A stretch of DNA of 64,000 nucleotides from Stenotrophomonas maltophilia (GTDB lineage: Bacteria; Pseudomonadota; Gammaproteobacteria; Xanthomonadales; Xanthomonadaceae), in assembly GCF_006974125.1 (NCBI RefSeq), contig NZ_CP037858.1, forward strand, positions 3,906,001 to 3,970,000. Direction: 5' to 3'. Position 1 is the stretch's first letter. Each line of letters begins with the position of its first letter. The notes under the pieces are model-generated. The model searched no databases. It saw only the letters and a list, made by a program, of their open reading frames with translations, and was not told the origin of the DNA. A program made the translations under genes and the position numbers. Positions 1 through 8,278 of the stretch are shown piece by piece.

Positions 1-1
1 G

Positions 2-643
2 CTGAGCCTGCGCTGGGCCCAGCGCAGCCGCAACGCGCATGACGAGCTCGGCAACGACGCGGCCCTGTTCGGCATCGTCCAGGGCGGCGTGCACACCGAC
101 CTGCGCAGCCGTTCGGCCGAGGCCCTGCAGGCGATCGGCTTCGACGGCTACGCCATCGGCGGCCTGGCCGTGGGCGAGCCCGAGCACGAGCGCAACGCCA
201 TGCTCGACCACCTGGACCCGGAGCTGCCGGGCGACCGCCCGCGCTACCTGATGGGCGTGGGCCGGCCGGAGGATCTGGTCGAGGGTGTCGCACGTGGCGT
301 GGACATGTTCGATTGCGTGATGCCAACCCGGAATGCGCGCAACGGCCACTATTTCACCTCGTTCGGCACCGTCCGCATCCGCAATTCCCAGTACGCGCGG
401 GACATGGACCCGATCGAGCCGGGCTGCGGCTGCGTGGCCTGCACCGGCGGCTACACCCGGTCCTACCTGCGCCACCTGGACCGCTGCAACGAGATGCTGG
501 CACCGATGCTGGGCACCCTGCACAACCTGTTCTATTACGAAAAGCTGATGGCCGACATCCGCGCGGCGATCGAGGCGGGAACCTTCCTGGCCTTCCGTGA
601 GTCTTTCTACGCGGCACGCGGGGCAGTTGCCCCGCCCCTGTAA
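2..643 (+). CDS. tgt: Queuine tRNA-ribosyltransferase, 3' part (5' end outside window)
   Basis: The reading frame is open from base 2 and stops at 641-643, leaving about 213 C-terminal residues. Tgt exchanges guanine-34 for the queuosine precursor preQ1 in the anticodon of GU(N) tRNAs. The family motif GIVQGG is near the start of the visible part, and [11 protein letters not shown] and [11 protein letters not shown] follow, the latter holding the nucleophilic Asp region. A cysteine-rich zinc site ([18 protein letters not shown]) precedes the C-terminus. The order tgt-yajC-secD-secF is the usual one in gammaproteobacteria and supports the call. Truncation is only due to the window edge; nothing suggests a broken gene. 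Confidence 0.96.
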   Translation: MSLRWAQRSRNAHDELGNDAALFGIVQGGVHTDLRSRSAEALQAIGFDGYAIGGLAVGEPEHERNAMLDHLDPELPGDRPRYLMGVGRPEDLVEGVARGVDMFDCVMPTRNARNGHYFTSFGTVRIRNSQYARDMDPIEPGCGCVACTGGYTRSYLRHLDRCNEMLAPMLGTLHNLFYYEKLMADIRAAIEAGTFLAFRESFYAARGAVAPPL

Positions 644-776
644 CCCGGATGCCCCCTGCCGAACGGCCCAAGGACGAACGCCTGGGGCCGTGGCATACTT
701 CAAGGCTGACCCAGATCCGCGGTCGACACCCCCGCCCCTGAAGGGACGGGAGCGCCGCCCAACCAAAGGACCAACG

Positions 777-1121
777 ATGAACCTGCTTGCCTTCCTGATT
801 CCCGCCGCCCACGCCCAGGCCGCCGGCGGCCAACCGCAGGGCATGGGCCTGACCACGCTGCTGTTCCCGGTCATCCTGATCGCCATCATGTACTTCCTGA
901 TGATCCGCCCGCAGATGAAGCGGCAGAAGGAGCACAAGGCCATGCTGGAGAAGATCAAGCGTGGCGACGAAGTGCTGACCAACGGCGGCATCGCCGGCGT
1001 GGTCACCGACATCGGCGACAACTTCATCACCATCGAAGTGGCCGACAACGTGCGCATCCGCGTGCAGAAGGGCGCTGTCGGCAACGTGCTGCCGGCCGGT
1101 ACCCTGAAGTCGGCCCAATAA
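777..1121 (+). CDS. yajC: Sec translocon accessory subunit YajC
   Basis: This 114-residue protein is the small single-span inner-membrane partner of SecD and SecF in the holotranslocon. One strong hydrophobic helix (about residues 26-45, TTLLFPVILIAIMYFLMIRP) is followed by a basic cytoplasmic domain with the family signature RGDEVLTNGGIAG and a small beta domain. The ATG at 777 is chosen because AAAGGA lies about 7 bases upstream, although the frame is open further 5'. secD begins 61 bases after its stop and secF follows directly, so the three genes very probably form one transcript. The N-terminus contains an AHAQA stretch resembling a signal-peptidase site, but in this family it is not known to be cleaved. 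Confidence 0.96.
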   Translation: MNLLAFLIPAAHAQAAGGQPQGMGLTTLLFPVILIAIMYFLMIRPQMKRQKEHKAMLEKIKRGDEVLTNGGIAGVVTDIGDNFITIEVADNVRIRVQKGAVGNVLPAGTLKSAQ

Positions 1122-1182
1122 GCCACTCCCTTTCCGATGCACAACCGCGGCGCCGGGGATGGCGCCGCGCGGGACCCAAGCA

Positions 1183-3039
1183 ATGCTCGAATTTCCACGC
1201 TGGAAGTACGTCGTCATCCTGATCGTACTGGCGCTCAGTGCGCTGTACGCACTGCCCAACATCTACCAGAAGGACCCGGCCGTCCAGATCACCGCCAACC
1301 GTGGCGGAACGGTCGACGACGCGCTGCGCGACCGTGTTCTGGCCGACCTGAAGAAGGCCGGCGTGGACACCATCGGTGCCGAGAAGGAAGGGGAGAGCCT
1401 GATTGTCCGCCTGCCGGACCTGAAGGCGCAGTCCGCCGCCAGCGACGCCCTGCGTGACACCGTCGGCGAGAAGTACACCGTGGCCCTGAACCTGGCTTCG
1501 ACCGTGCCGGACTGGCTGGCCAACCTCGGCGGTCGTCCGATGGTGCTGGGCCTGGACCTGCAGGGTGGTGTGCACTTCGTGCTGCAGGTCGACCAGAAGG
1601 CCGCCCTGGACAAGCGCCTGGACGCCTACACCGAAGACGTGCGCAGCACCCTGCGTGACGCACGCATCGCGTACCAGTCGGTGGAGCGCCGCGCTGACAA
1701 CAGCATCGTGGCCAACCTGAGCCCGTCCGCCGGTGATGACGCCGCGCAGCGTGCCCGTACGGCCCTGGTCAAGGCGCAGCCGACGCTCGGCTACGACGTC
1801 AGCGGCAACCGCATCACGGTCACCGTGCCGGAGACCGAGATCGCGCAGATCGCCAATGGCGCCATCGAGCAGAACATCAACACCCTGCGCAACCGCGTGA
1901 ACCAGCTCGGCGTGGCCGAGCCGATCATCCAGCGCCAGGGTGCCGACCGCGTGGTCGTGCAGCTGCCCGGCGTGCAGGACACTGCCGAAGCCAAGCGCAT
2001 GATCGGCGCCACCGCCACTCTGGAATACCGTGCGGTGGTCGAGGGCAACGCGCAGGACGCGATCGACTCCGGTCGTATCCCGCCGGAAGCGAAGGTCTAT
2101 CAGCGCCGTGACGGCGGTGGTCCGATCCTGCTGAACAAGCGCGTGATCGTCACCGGCGACCAGATGGTCGGCGCGCAGGCGGTGACCGACTCCACCAGCG
2201 GTGCACCGGCGGTCAGCGTGACGCTGAACAACGTCGGCGGCCAGCGCATGTTCGATTTCACCAGCGCCAACGTGAACAAGCCGATGGCGGTGGTGTATAC
2301 CGAGCGCGTGCCGACCGTGACCGTGGTTGACGGCCAGGAAGTGCGTGGCTTCAAGGTCAACGAGGAAGTGATCTCGGTGGCCAACATCAACGGCGTGTTC
2401 GGCAAGAACTTCCAGACCACCGGCCTGCAGAAGAAGGAAGCCGACGACCTGGCCAAGCTGCTGAAGTCCGGCTCGCTGGCCGCGCCGATGGACTTCGTCG
2501 AAGAGCGCGTGGTCGGCCCGAGCCTCGGCGCCGAAAACGTCAAGAACGGCATGCGCGCGGTGGTGTTCGCGTTCCTGTTCACCCTGGTGTTCTTCAGCGT
2601 GTACTACCGCATGTTCGGTGTGATCACCTCGGCAGCGATGCTGTTCAACCTGCTGATCGTGGTGGCGGTGATGTCGCTGTTCGGCGCGACCATGACCTTG
2701 CCGGGCTTCGCCGGCCTGGCGTTGTCGGTCGGCTTGTCGGTGGACGCCAACGTGCTGATCAACGAGCGTATCCGTGAAGAACTGCGTGCCGGCGTGCCGG
2801 GCAAGACCGCGATCGTGACCGGTTACGAGCGTGCCTCGGGCACCATCCTCGACGCCAACCTGACCGGCCTGATCGTCGGCGTCGCGCTGTTCGCATTCGG
2901 TACCGGTCCGCTGAAGGGCTTCGCGCTGACCATGATCATCGGTATTTTCGCCTCCATGTTCACCGCGATCACCGTGTCGCGTGCGCTGGCGACGCTGATC
3001 TACGGCCGTCGCAAGAAGCTCCAGAACGTGGCCATCTGA
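1183..3039 (+). CDS. secD: Protein translocase subunit SecD
   Basis: SecD, with SecF, uses the proton motive force to help pull secreted proteins through SecYEG. The 618-residue product has an N-terminal transmembrane helix (KYVVILIVLALSALYALP), a large periplasmic P1 region containing the family motif DLQGGVHFVLQVD (about residue 118), and five C-terminal helices. The signature of the second half, GLSVDANVLINERIREEL, is intact. ATG 1183 (MLEFPRW) is preferred to the in-frame ATG at 1159 because it matches the family N-terminus. secF starts 16 bases after the stop. Length and domain order are typical. Confidence 0.97.
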   Translation: MLEFPRWKYVVILIVLALSALYALPNIYQKDPAVQITANRGGTVDDALRDRVLADLKKAGVDTIGAEKEGESLIVRLPDLKAQSAASDALRDTVGEKYTVALNLASTVPDWLANLGGRPMVLGLDLQGGVHFVLQVDQKAALDKRLDAYTEDVRSTLRDARIAYQSVERRADNSIVANLSPSAGDDAAQRARTALVKAQPTLGYDVSGNRITVTVPETEIAQIANGAIEQNINTLRNRVNQLGVAEPIIQRQGADRVVVQLPGVQDTAEAKRMIGATATLEYRAVVEGNAQDAIDSGRIPPEAKVYQRRDGGGPILLNKRVIVTGDQMVGAQAVTDSTSGAPAVSVTLNNVGGQRMFDFTSANVNKPMAVVYTERVPTVTVVDGQEVRGFKVNEEVISVANINGVFGKNFQTTGLQKKEADDLAKLLKSGSLAAPMDFVEERVVGPSLGAENVKNGMRAVVFAFLFTLVFFSVYYRMFGVITSAAMLFNLLIVVAVMSLFGATMTLPGFAGLALSVGLSVDANVLINERIREELRAGVPGKTAIVTGYERASGTILDANLTGLIVGVALFAFGTGPLKGFALTMIIGIFASMFTAITVSRALATLIYGRRKKLQNVAI

Positions 3040-3055
3040 CGGGACGACACGCACA

Positions 3056-4036
3056 ATGAAACTGTTTCCGCTGCACATCCTCCCGAACGACACCAAGATC
3101 GACTTCATGCGTTGGCGCCATGTCGCCATGGCAGTCACCATCGTGGTGTTCCTGGCCTCGATTGCCATCATCGGCATCAAGGGCTTCAACTACGCGCTGG
3201 ACTTCACCGGCGGCACCCTGATCGAAGCCCGCTTCGACAAGGCGGTGGACGTCGAGCAGGTCCGCAACAAGCTCGAGCAGAATGGCTTCGAAGGCGCCCA
3301 GGTACAGAGCGTCGGTGGCAACACCGACCTGCTGATCCGCCTGGCCCCGCACGGTGAGCATGCGCCGGGTACCGGTGACGCCGCCGCCGAGGACAAGGCG
3401 ACCGCCGCAGCCGTGGTGAAGGCCCTGTCCACCGCCGACAACCAGGCCACCGTGCTCCGCAACGAGTTCGTGGGCCCGCAGATCGGCAAGGACCTGGCGA
3501 TGAATGGCCTGTACGCCACCATCTTCATGCTGGCCGGCTTCCTGATCTACATCGCGGTGCGCTTCGAGTGGAAGTTCGCGGTCACCGCCAGCATCGTGGC
3601 GATGTTCGACCTGATCGTGACGGTGGCTTACGTGTCCCTGCTGGGCCGTGAGTTCGACCTGACCGTGCTGGCCGGCCTGCTGTCGGTGATGGGCTTTGCG
3701 ATCAACGACATCATCGTGGTCTTTGACCGCGTCCGCGAGAACTTCCGCAGCCTGCGCGTGGACTCGATGGAAGTGCTGAACCGTTCGATCAACCAGACGC
3801 TGTCGCGTACGGTGATCACCGCGGTGATGTTCTTCCTGTCCGCGCTTGCCCTGTACATGTACGGCGGCAGCTCGATGGAAGGCCTGGCCGAGACGCACAT
3901 GATCGGTGCGGTGATCGTGGTGCTGTCCTCGATCCTGGTGGCGGTGCCGATGCTGACGATCGGCTTCCTGCGCGTCAGCAAGCAGGACCTGCTGCCGAAG
4001 GCAAAGGACGTCGAGGCCCTGGCCCGTCGCCCGTAA
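3056..4036 (+). CDS. secF: Protein translocase subunit SecF
   Basis: A 326-residue inner-membrane protein, partner of SecD. The N-terminal helix (MAVTIVVFLASIAIIGI) is followed by the SecF signature ALDFTGGTLIEARF, a periplasmic P4 domain, and five C-terminal helices with GFAINDIIVVFDRVREN. An acidic/Ala-rich stretch at about residues 100-120 (HAPGTGDAAAEDKAT) in the P4 region looks like a lineage-specific loop. It is the last gene of the yajC-secD-secF unit; an intrinsic terminator starts 28 bases after the stop codon. Confidence 0.97.
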   Translation: MKLFPLHILPNDTKIDFMRWRHVAMAVTIVVFLASIAIIGIKGFNYALDFTGGTLIEARFDKAVDVEQVRNKLEQNGFEGAQVQSVGGNTDLLIRLAPHGEHAPGTGDAAAEDKATAAAVVKALSTADNQATVLRNEFVGPQIGKDLAMNGLYATIFMLAGFLIYIAVRFEWKFAVTASIVAMFDLIVTVAYVSLLGREFDLTVLAGLLSVMGFAINDIIVVFDRVRENFRSLRVDSMEVLNRSINQTLSRTVITAVMFFLSALALYMYGGSSMEGLAETHMIGAVIVVLSSILVAVPMLTIGFLRVSKQDLLPKAKDVEALARRP

Positions 4037-4064
4037 ACGCCTGCTGCCCGCAGCACACAGAGAA

Positions 4065-4086
4065 CCCCGCGCAAGCGGGGTTTTTT
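4065..4086 (+). terminator. Intrinsic terminator after secF
   Basis: A perfect 6-bp stem CCCCGC / GCGGGG with loop GCAA is followed by six T. It closes the tgt/yajC/secDF transcript. Confidence 0.9.
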
Positions 4087-4166
4087 GTGTGCAGGGCTTG
4101 CAGCCTTGCACCCGCTCAATGCAACGGCAACGTCAAAAGCCGGAGCTGGCTTTCTGCTGGTTGGGC

Positions 4167-4264
4167 GGGGCCATGTGGGTTGGCAGGACACGCCGTAAAC
4201 CCATCCTTGGGGGCTCGATGGCGCCATCCATGGCGCCAACGGTCCTGCCAACCCACATGGCCCC
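4167..4264 (-). repeat. Nested long-hairpin element, copy A
   Basis: Perfect 23-bp arms (4167-4189 and 4242-4264) enclose a 52-nt loop. Read on the minus strand, the loop starts CGTTGGCGCCATGGATGGCG, holds an inner GGCGCC/GGCGCC hairpin around ATGGAT, and ends GGGTTTACGGCGT. The loop is identical to that of copy E although most of the arm differs. On the minus strand the 5' flank is GGAATCTGTCAGAGGTGGGG. The 3' flank contains GCTTTTGACGTTGC and ends in a small hairpin (4087-4109) directly behind the secF terminator. ORFs crossing it on both strands encode only the repeat. It forms a mirror pair with copy B. Confidence 0.85.
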
Positions 4265-4295
4265 ACCTCTGACAGATTCCTGCGGCTGTTGGTAG

Positions 4296-4376
4296 GTGTC
4301 GACCTTGGTCGACACATCTGTCAGATATCGATAATCAAACTGGAATCAGATCTACCGTGTCGACCAAGGTCGACAC
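4296..4376. repeat. Two SMAG-type palindromes between copies A and B
   Basis: Two copies of a 20-nt hairpin sit in opposite orientation: GTGTCGACC-TT-GGTCGACAC at 4296-4315, preceded by GTAG at 4292-4295, and GTGTCGACC-AA-GGTCGACAC at 4357-4376. They form the centre of the mirror-image arrangement of long-hairpin copies A and B. The 41 bases between them are unusually AT-rich for this window. Confidence 0.8.
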
Positions 4377-4423
4377 CCACCAGAGAAGAATGCTGTCCCG
4401 ACAGGTCGCGGAAATCTGTCGAA

Positions 4424-4525
4424 GGCGGGGTGGGTCCGGTTGCGGGGGCGTGAGCCGCATGGATGCGGCGACCGAGCTTACATGGACGTACTTGAAGCGC
4501 CCCCCGCAACCGGACCCACCCCGCC
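4424..4525 (+). repeat. Nested long-hairpin element, copy B
   Basis: Arms of 25 bp (4424-4448 and 4501-4525) pair perfectly around a 52-nt loop. The loop carries an inner GCCGC-ATGGAT-GCGGC hairpin and the variant tail CATGGACGTACTTGAAGCGC. The 5' flank has a GACAG...CTGTC dyad (4400-4420). The 3' flank reads CCACAGGAACCCAGCTTTTG, then a SMAG repeat (4565-4587), then a hairpin GCAGGGT-GCA-ACCCTGC (4595-4611). fabV begins 140 bases further on. The arms match those of copy D, but the loop belongs to the same class as copy C. Confidence 0.85.
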
Positions 4526-4564
4526 AACCCACAGGAACCCAGCTTTTGACGTTGCTGTTGGGGT

Positions 4565-4587
4565 TGCCGGCCAGCGGCCGGCACTAC
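4565..4587 (-). repeat. SMAG (GTAG) palindromic repeat
   Basis: TGCCGGCCAGCGGCCGGCA followed by CTAC; on the minus strand it begins with the diagnostic GTAG. It is embedded in the 3' flank of long-hairpin copy B, upstream of fabV. Confidence 0.85.
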
Positions 4588-4750
4588 CGCAGGTGCAGGG
4601 TGCAACCCTGCAAAACAAGCACCACCCTACGCCAGCGTCGGTTGTGCATTCGGCCCCCGCGCACTACGATCCTGCGGTTCGCGCGCGCAGGCGCGCACCC
4701 GTATTCCTGCTGAGCGCCCCGTGCGCCGCATCTGCCAACCCGAGGTATCC

Positions 4751-6010
4751 ATGGTCATCAAACCGCGCGTCCGCGGCTTCATCTGCGTCACCACCCACCC
4801 GACCGGCTGCGAAGCCGCGGTCAAGCAGCAGATCGACTACATCCGCGCGCGTCCGCCCATCCAGAATGGTCCCAAGCGCGTGCTGGTCATTGGTGCCTCC
4901 ACCGGCTACGGCCTGGCCGCACGCATCACCGCCGCGTTCGGCAGCGGCGCCGCGACCCTGGGCATCTTCTTCGAGCGCCCGGGCACCGAATCCAAGCCGG
5001 GCACCGCCGGCTGGTACAACTCCGCCGCGTTCCACAAGTACGCCGACGAAGCCGGCCTGTACGCCAAGAGCATCAACGGCGATGCCTTCTCCGATGAAGT
5101 GAAGGCCAGGACCATCGAGATGATCAAGGCCGATCTCGGCCAGGTCGACCAGGTCGTGTACAGCCTGGCCGCGCCACGCCGCAAGCATCCGAAGACCGGC
5201 GAGATCATCAGCTCCACGCTGAAGCCGATCGGTGAGCCGATCACCCTGCGTGGCCTGGATACCGACAAGGAAGTGCTGACCGAGACCCACCTGCAGCCGG
5301 CCACCCAGGAAGAAATCGCCGGCACCGTCGCGGTGATGGGCGGGGAAGACTGGCAGATGTGGATCGACGCGCTGGCCGATGCCGGCGTGCTGGCCAATGG
5401 CTGCACCACCACCGCCTTCACCTACGTGGGCGAGGAAATCACCCAGGCGATCTACTGGAACGGCTCGATCGGCGCCGCCAAGAAGGACCTGGACACCAAG
5501 GTACTGGGCCTGCGCGAGAAGCTGGCCAGGATCGGCGGTGACGCGCGCGTGTCGGTGCTCAAGGCCGTGGTCACCCAGGCCAGCTCGGCCATTCCGACCA
5601 TGCCGCTGTACCTGTCGCTGCTGTTCAAGGTGATGAAGGAAAAGGGCACCCACGAAGGCTGCATCGAACAGCTGGATGTGCTGTACGACATCCTCTACGG
5701 CGGCAAGGCCGACGGCGTGGCAATCGATCGCCTGCGCCACGACCTGGTCGATGGCGATGGCCACACCGTTGCGCTGGTCGATGAGGAAGGCCGCCTGCGT
5801 GCCGACTACAAGGAAATGGCGGCGGACGTGCAGGGCAAGGTGGTGGCGCTGTGGCCGCAGGTGACCAACGAGAACCTGTACGAGATCAGCGACCTGGCCG
5901 GCTACAAGGCCGACTTCCTGCGCTTGTTCGGCTTTGGCGTGGAGGGCGTCGACTACGAGGCCGACGTCAACCCGGACGTGAAGATCGACAACCTGGTCGA
6001 CATGACCTGA
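4751..6010 (+). CDS. fabV: Trans-2-enoyl-ACP reductase (NADH), FabV type
   Basis: FabV performs the last reduction of each fatty-acid elongation cycle and is a single-chain alternative to FabI. The 419-residue protein shows the N-terminal signature [15 protein letters not shown], a dinucleotide site GASTGYGLA (about residues 48-56), and the catalytic Tyr-(X8)-Lys as Y235-WNGSIGAA-K244, in the position reported for other FabV enzymes. ATG 4751 is chosen because it gives the family N-terminus MVIKPRVRG; upstream in-frame codons run into repeat DNA. A terminator follows. FabV enzymes are known to be poorly inhibited by triclosan, so this gene may contribute to intrinsic biocide tolerance (inference from the family). 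Confidence 0.95.
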   Translation: MVIKPRVRGFICVTTHPTGCEAAVKQQIDYIRARPPIQNGPKRVLVIGASTGYGLAARITAAFGSGAATLGIFFERPGTESKPGTAGWYNSAAFHKYADEAGLYAKSINGDAFSDEVKARTIEMIKADLGQVDQVVYSLAAPRRKHPKTGEIISSTLKPIGEPITLRGLDTDKEVLTETHLQPATQEEIAGTVAVMGGEDWQMWIDALADAGVLANGCTTTAFTYVGEEITQAIYWNGSIGAAKKDLDTKVLGLREKLARIGGDARVSVLKAVVTQASSAIPTMPLYLSLLFKVMKEKGTHEGCIEQLDVLYDILYGGKADGVAIDRLRHDLVDGDGHTVALVDEEGRLRADYKEMAADVQGKVVALWPQVTNENLYEISDLAGYKADFLRLFGFGVEGVDYEADVNPDVKIDNLVDMT

Positions 6011-6018
6011 TCAATGAA

Positions 6019-6044
6019 AAGGCCGGCGAAAGCCGGCCTTATCT
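6019..6044 (+). terminator. Intrinsic terminator after fabV
   Basis: Stem AAGGCCGGC / GCCGGCCTT with loop GAAA, followed by ATCTTT. Because the left arm begins with A residues it may act weakly on the opposite strand too. Confidence 0.75.
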
Positions 6045-6048
6045 TTGG

Positions 6049-6112
6049 GTAGTGCCGGCCGCTGGCCGGCAACCCTGGGTACCAAAGGCTGCCGGCCAGC
6101 GGCCGGCACTAC
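6049..6112. repeat. Inverted pair of SMAG repeats
   Basis: Two 23-bp elements, GTAGTGCCGGCCGCTGGCC... at 6049-6071 and its mirror ending CTAC at 6090-6112, separated by 18 bases. They fill the gap between the convergent ends of fabV and the fimX-like gene and could fold into one long cruciform or mRNA hairpin. Confidence 0.88.
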
Positions 6113-6117
6113 CTCGG

Positions 6118-8187
6118 TCACCCAAACTCAAACCCCATCTCCGGCAGCGCCGGGCCGACGAAGTCGCCCTGCACGTAGTCCACGCCGGCACTGAACAGCA
6201 GGGTCATCGAATTGGCGTCGCTGACGAACTCGGCGATGGTGCGGATGCCGGCTTCCTGCGCACGCGCGGTGATCTGGCTGATGCGGTCGATGTTCTCGCG
6301 GGTGGCCGCCAGATCGCTGGTGAAACCGCGGTCCAGCTTGAGGAACTGCGGCTGGAAGTGGGCCAGCAGCTGGAACGAGTCCAATCCCGAACCAAACTGC
6401 TCCAGGCCGATGCGGCAGCCCAGGGGCGCCACTTCGGCAAGGAACTGCTGCGCGCTGCGCAGATGGGTGAACACCTTCGCCTCCGGTGCATGCAGCCACA
6501 GCCGTTCGCCGGGCACACCCTGTGCCTGCAGTTCGCGCCGCAGGGTAGCGATCATCTGCGGGTCGTCGAACGACTCCGGCGTCACCTTCACCAGGACCTG
6601 GGTGGCATGGCCCTCGCGGGCGCGCTGGCCCAGTACGGCGATGGCCTGAGAAACCACCCAGCGGTTGATCTCCGCCAGCAGCCCGTACTCCTCTGCGATG
6701 CCAAGGAACGCAGTCGGGCTCAGCAGTTCGCCGTTGTGCTCCAGGCGCAGATAGGCTTCGTACAGCTCCAGCGGCTCGCCCTGCAGGTTCAGCACCGGCT
6801 GGTAGTGCAGCTGGAAGCCGTCGCCGGCCAGTGCTTCACGGATACGGGTGACCCAGCGCAGCACGCGCTCTTCCTCGACGCGGTCGGCCGCGGCCGGATC
6901 GAAGATGCGGCAGGTATTGCCCAGTTCGGCGGCGGCATGCGTGCACTCGCTGGCGCGTGCGAGCACCTGGCCGATGCTGGCGATCTTCTCGCCCACCTGT
7001 ACGCCACCAATGCTGACCGTCACCGTGGCCGAGCGCGCACCGATGCTGAACACATGCGCTGCATAGGCTTCGCGGATCCGCTCGGCCAGTGCCACGGTCT
7101 GCGCGTAGGGCCCGGCCTGCAGCACGGCGAAACTGTGTTCACCGAAGCGGGCCAGCTGGGCCTCCTGACCGACCACGTCGGCCAGCAGCGACGCCAGTGC
7201 GCCGATCAGGGTGTCGGCCGATGCCAGGCCGATGTCCGGCAACAGGCGCGCATAGTGGTCCGGCTCGATCAGAAGCAGGCCGAACTGGCCTTCGCTGCGG
7301 CCGGCCTGGGCCACCGCGCTTTCCAGTTGCAGCATGAAGGTCGGGCGGTTGAGCAGGCCCGTGACCTGGTCGCGCTGGCGCAGGTCCTCCACTTCGCGGG
7401 CCAGCTCCGGATCGAATTCCATGCGGCGGCGAAGCACCACCTGCAGGCAGGATTCGCCTTCGTAGGTGGCAGCGGTGAATTCCATGGTTGCCGCGAACGT
7501 ACTGCCATCCTCGTGGCGGGCATCGAGCTGGTACTGCGGCGGCGGCGCCTCGCCGCGGCTGAGGCCCTTCAGCAGCTGCTTGAAGCCCTCCACATGCTGC
7601 GCGGCGACCATGTCCAGCAGCGAGATGCCTTCGATGTCGTCGAACTGCTCGTAGCCGAACATCTCCAGGTAGGCATCGTTGGCACGGATGTGCATGCCTT
7701 CGTGCACGTAGGCGATGGGATCGCGCGAAGAGGCGATCAGCGCATCGCAGCGGCGCTCGGTCTCACGCATCTGCGCCTCGATGCGGCGCAGGCCGCGACG
7801 GGCCTGCAGGTCCACCCATTGGTCGCGGATCACAGCCAACAGATGCTCGGAGCGCTGGCGGAGGGCGAGGGCACGGATGCCGTGGCTGCTGGCCTGCACC
7901 AGCTCGTCCTCGTCGATGTGCTCGGCCAGCAGCACCAGCGGGATGTCCTTGCCACTGGCGGCGATGTGCTGGGCTACCAGCGGCAGCGGGATGCCCTGCG
8001 AGGGCGACGCCAGCACCAGGTCGATGGCCTGGCTGGACAGCACCTGGGACAGCTCGGCCGCATCCTGCGGCCGCCAGGGCCGCACCGCGATGCCGCTGTT
8101 GCGCAGGGTGCTGACAATGGCTTCGGCATTTTCGCCGCTGTCATCGACGATCAGCAGGCGGATGGTGATGTCGTTCGCGTTCTGCAT
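6118..8187 (-). CDS. fimX: FimX-like c-di-GMP effector (degenerate REC-PAS-GGDEF-EAL)
   Basis: The 689-residue protein has a receiver-like domain (residues ~8-120), a PAS domain (~145-250), a GGDEF domain (~265-420) and an EAL domain (~435-685). All three signalling sites are degenerate. The receiver strand reads IDLVLASPSQ with no acceptor Asp, the GGDEF motif is FGEHSF, and the EAL motif is EAYLRL with EQFGSG in place of the catalytic DDFG. This pattern and the length fit FimX, a non-enzymatic c-di-GMP receptor that supports type IV pilus assembly at the cell pole through PilZ and PilB. ATG 8187 is chosen because GGGGAG lies 8 bases upstream; 25 more codons are open 5'. Pilus genes are not adjacent, but pilF lies in the same window. 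Confidence 0.85.
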   Translation of the reverse strand: MQNANDITIRLLIVDDSGENAEAIVSTLRNSGIAVRPWRPQDAAELSQVLSSQAIDLVLASPSQGIPLPLVAQHIAASGKDIPLVLLAEHIDEDELVQASSHGIRALALRQRSEHLLAVIRDQWVDLQARRGLRRIEAQMRETERRCDALIASSRDPIAYVHEGMHIRANDAYLEMFGYEQFDDIEGISLLDMVAAQHVEGFKQLLKGLSRGEAPPPQYQLDARHEDGSTFAATMEFTAATYEGESCLQVVLRRRMEFDPELAREVEDLRQRDQVTGLLNRPTFMLQLESAVAQAGRSEGQFGLLLIEPDHYARLLPDIGLASADTLIGALASLLADVVGQEAQLARFGEHSFAVLQAGPYAQTVALAERIREAYAAHVFSIGARSATVTVSIGGVQVGEKIASIGQVLARASECTHAAAELGNTCRIFDPAAADRVEEERVLRWVTRIREALAGDGFQLHYQPVLNLQGEPLELYEAYLRLEHNGELLSPTAFLGIAEEYGLLAEINRWVVSQAIAVLGQRAREGHATQVLVKVTPESFDDPQMIATLRRELQAQGVPGERLWLHAPEAKVFTHLRSAQQFLAEVAPLGCRIGLEQFGSGLDSFQLLAHFQPQFLKLDRGFTSDLAATRENIDRISQITARAQEAGIRTIAEFVSDANSMTLLFSAGVDYVQGDFVGPALPEMGFEFG

Positions 8188-8278
8188 GCACTGCTCCCCA
8201 ATCTGCGAATCTAGATACACGATGCGCGGCGAACCGTCCATGCGCGCACCCCTTGCGCGCATCGAACGGCGATCTGGT

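Noticed and set aside
354..1262. Long minus-strand ORFs opposite yajC/secD and many similar ones (for example opposite rpsA, bamB and the RND genes)
   Set aside because: High-GC DNA gives long antisense ORFs; these are rich in His, Arg, Ala and Gln as expected for antisense frames and match no family.
4133..4713. Small ORFs on both strands encoding proteins such as those containing GAMDGAIEPP or SRMDAAT
   Set aside because: They run through the long hairpins, recur at every copy, appear on both strands because of the inverted repeats, and lack ribosome-binding sites. They are translations of the repeat.
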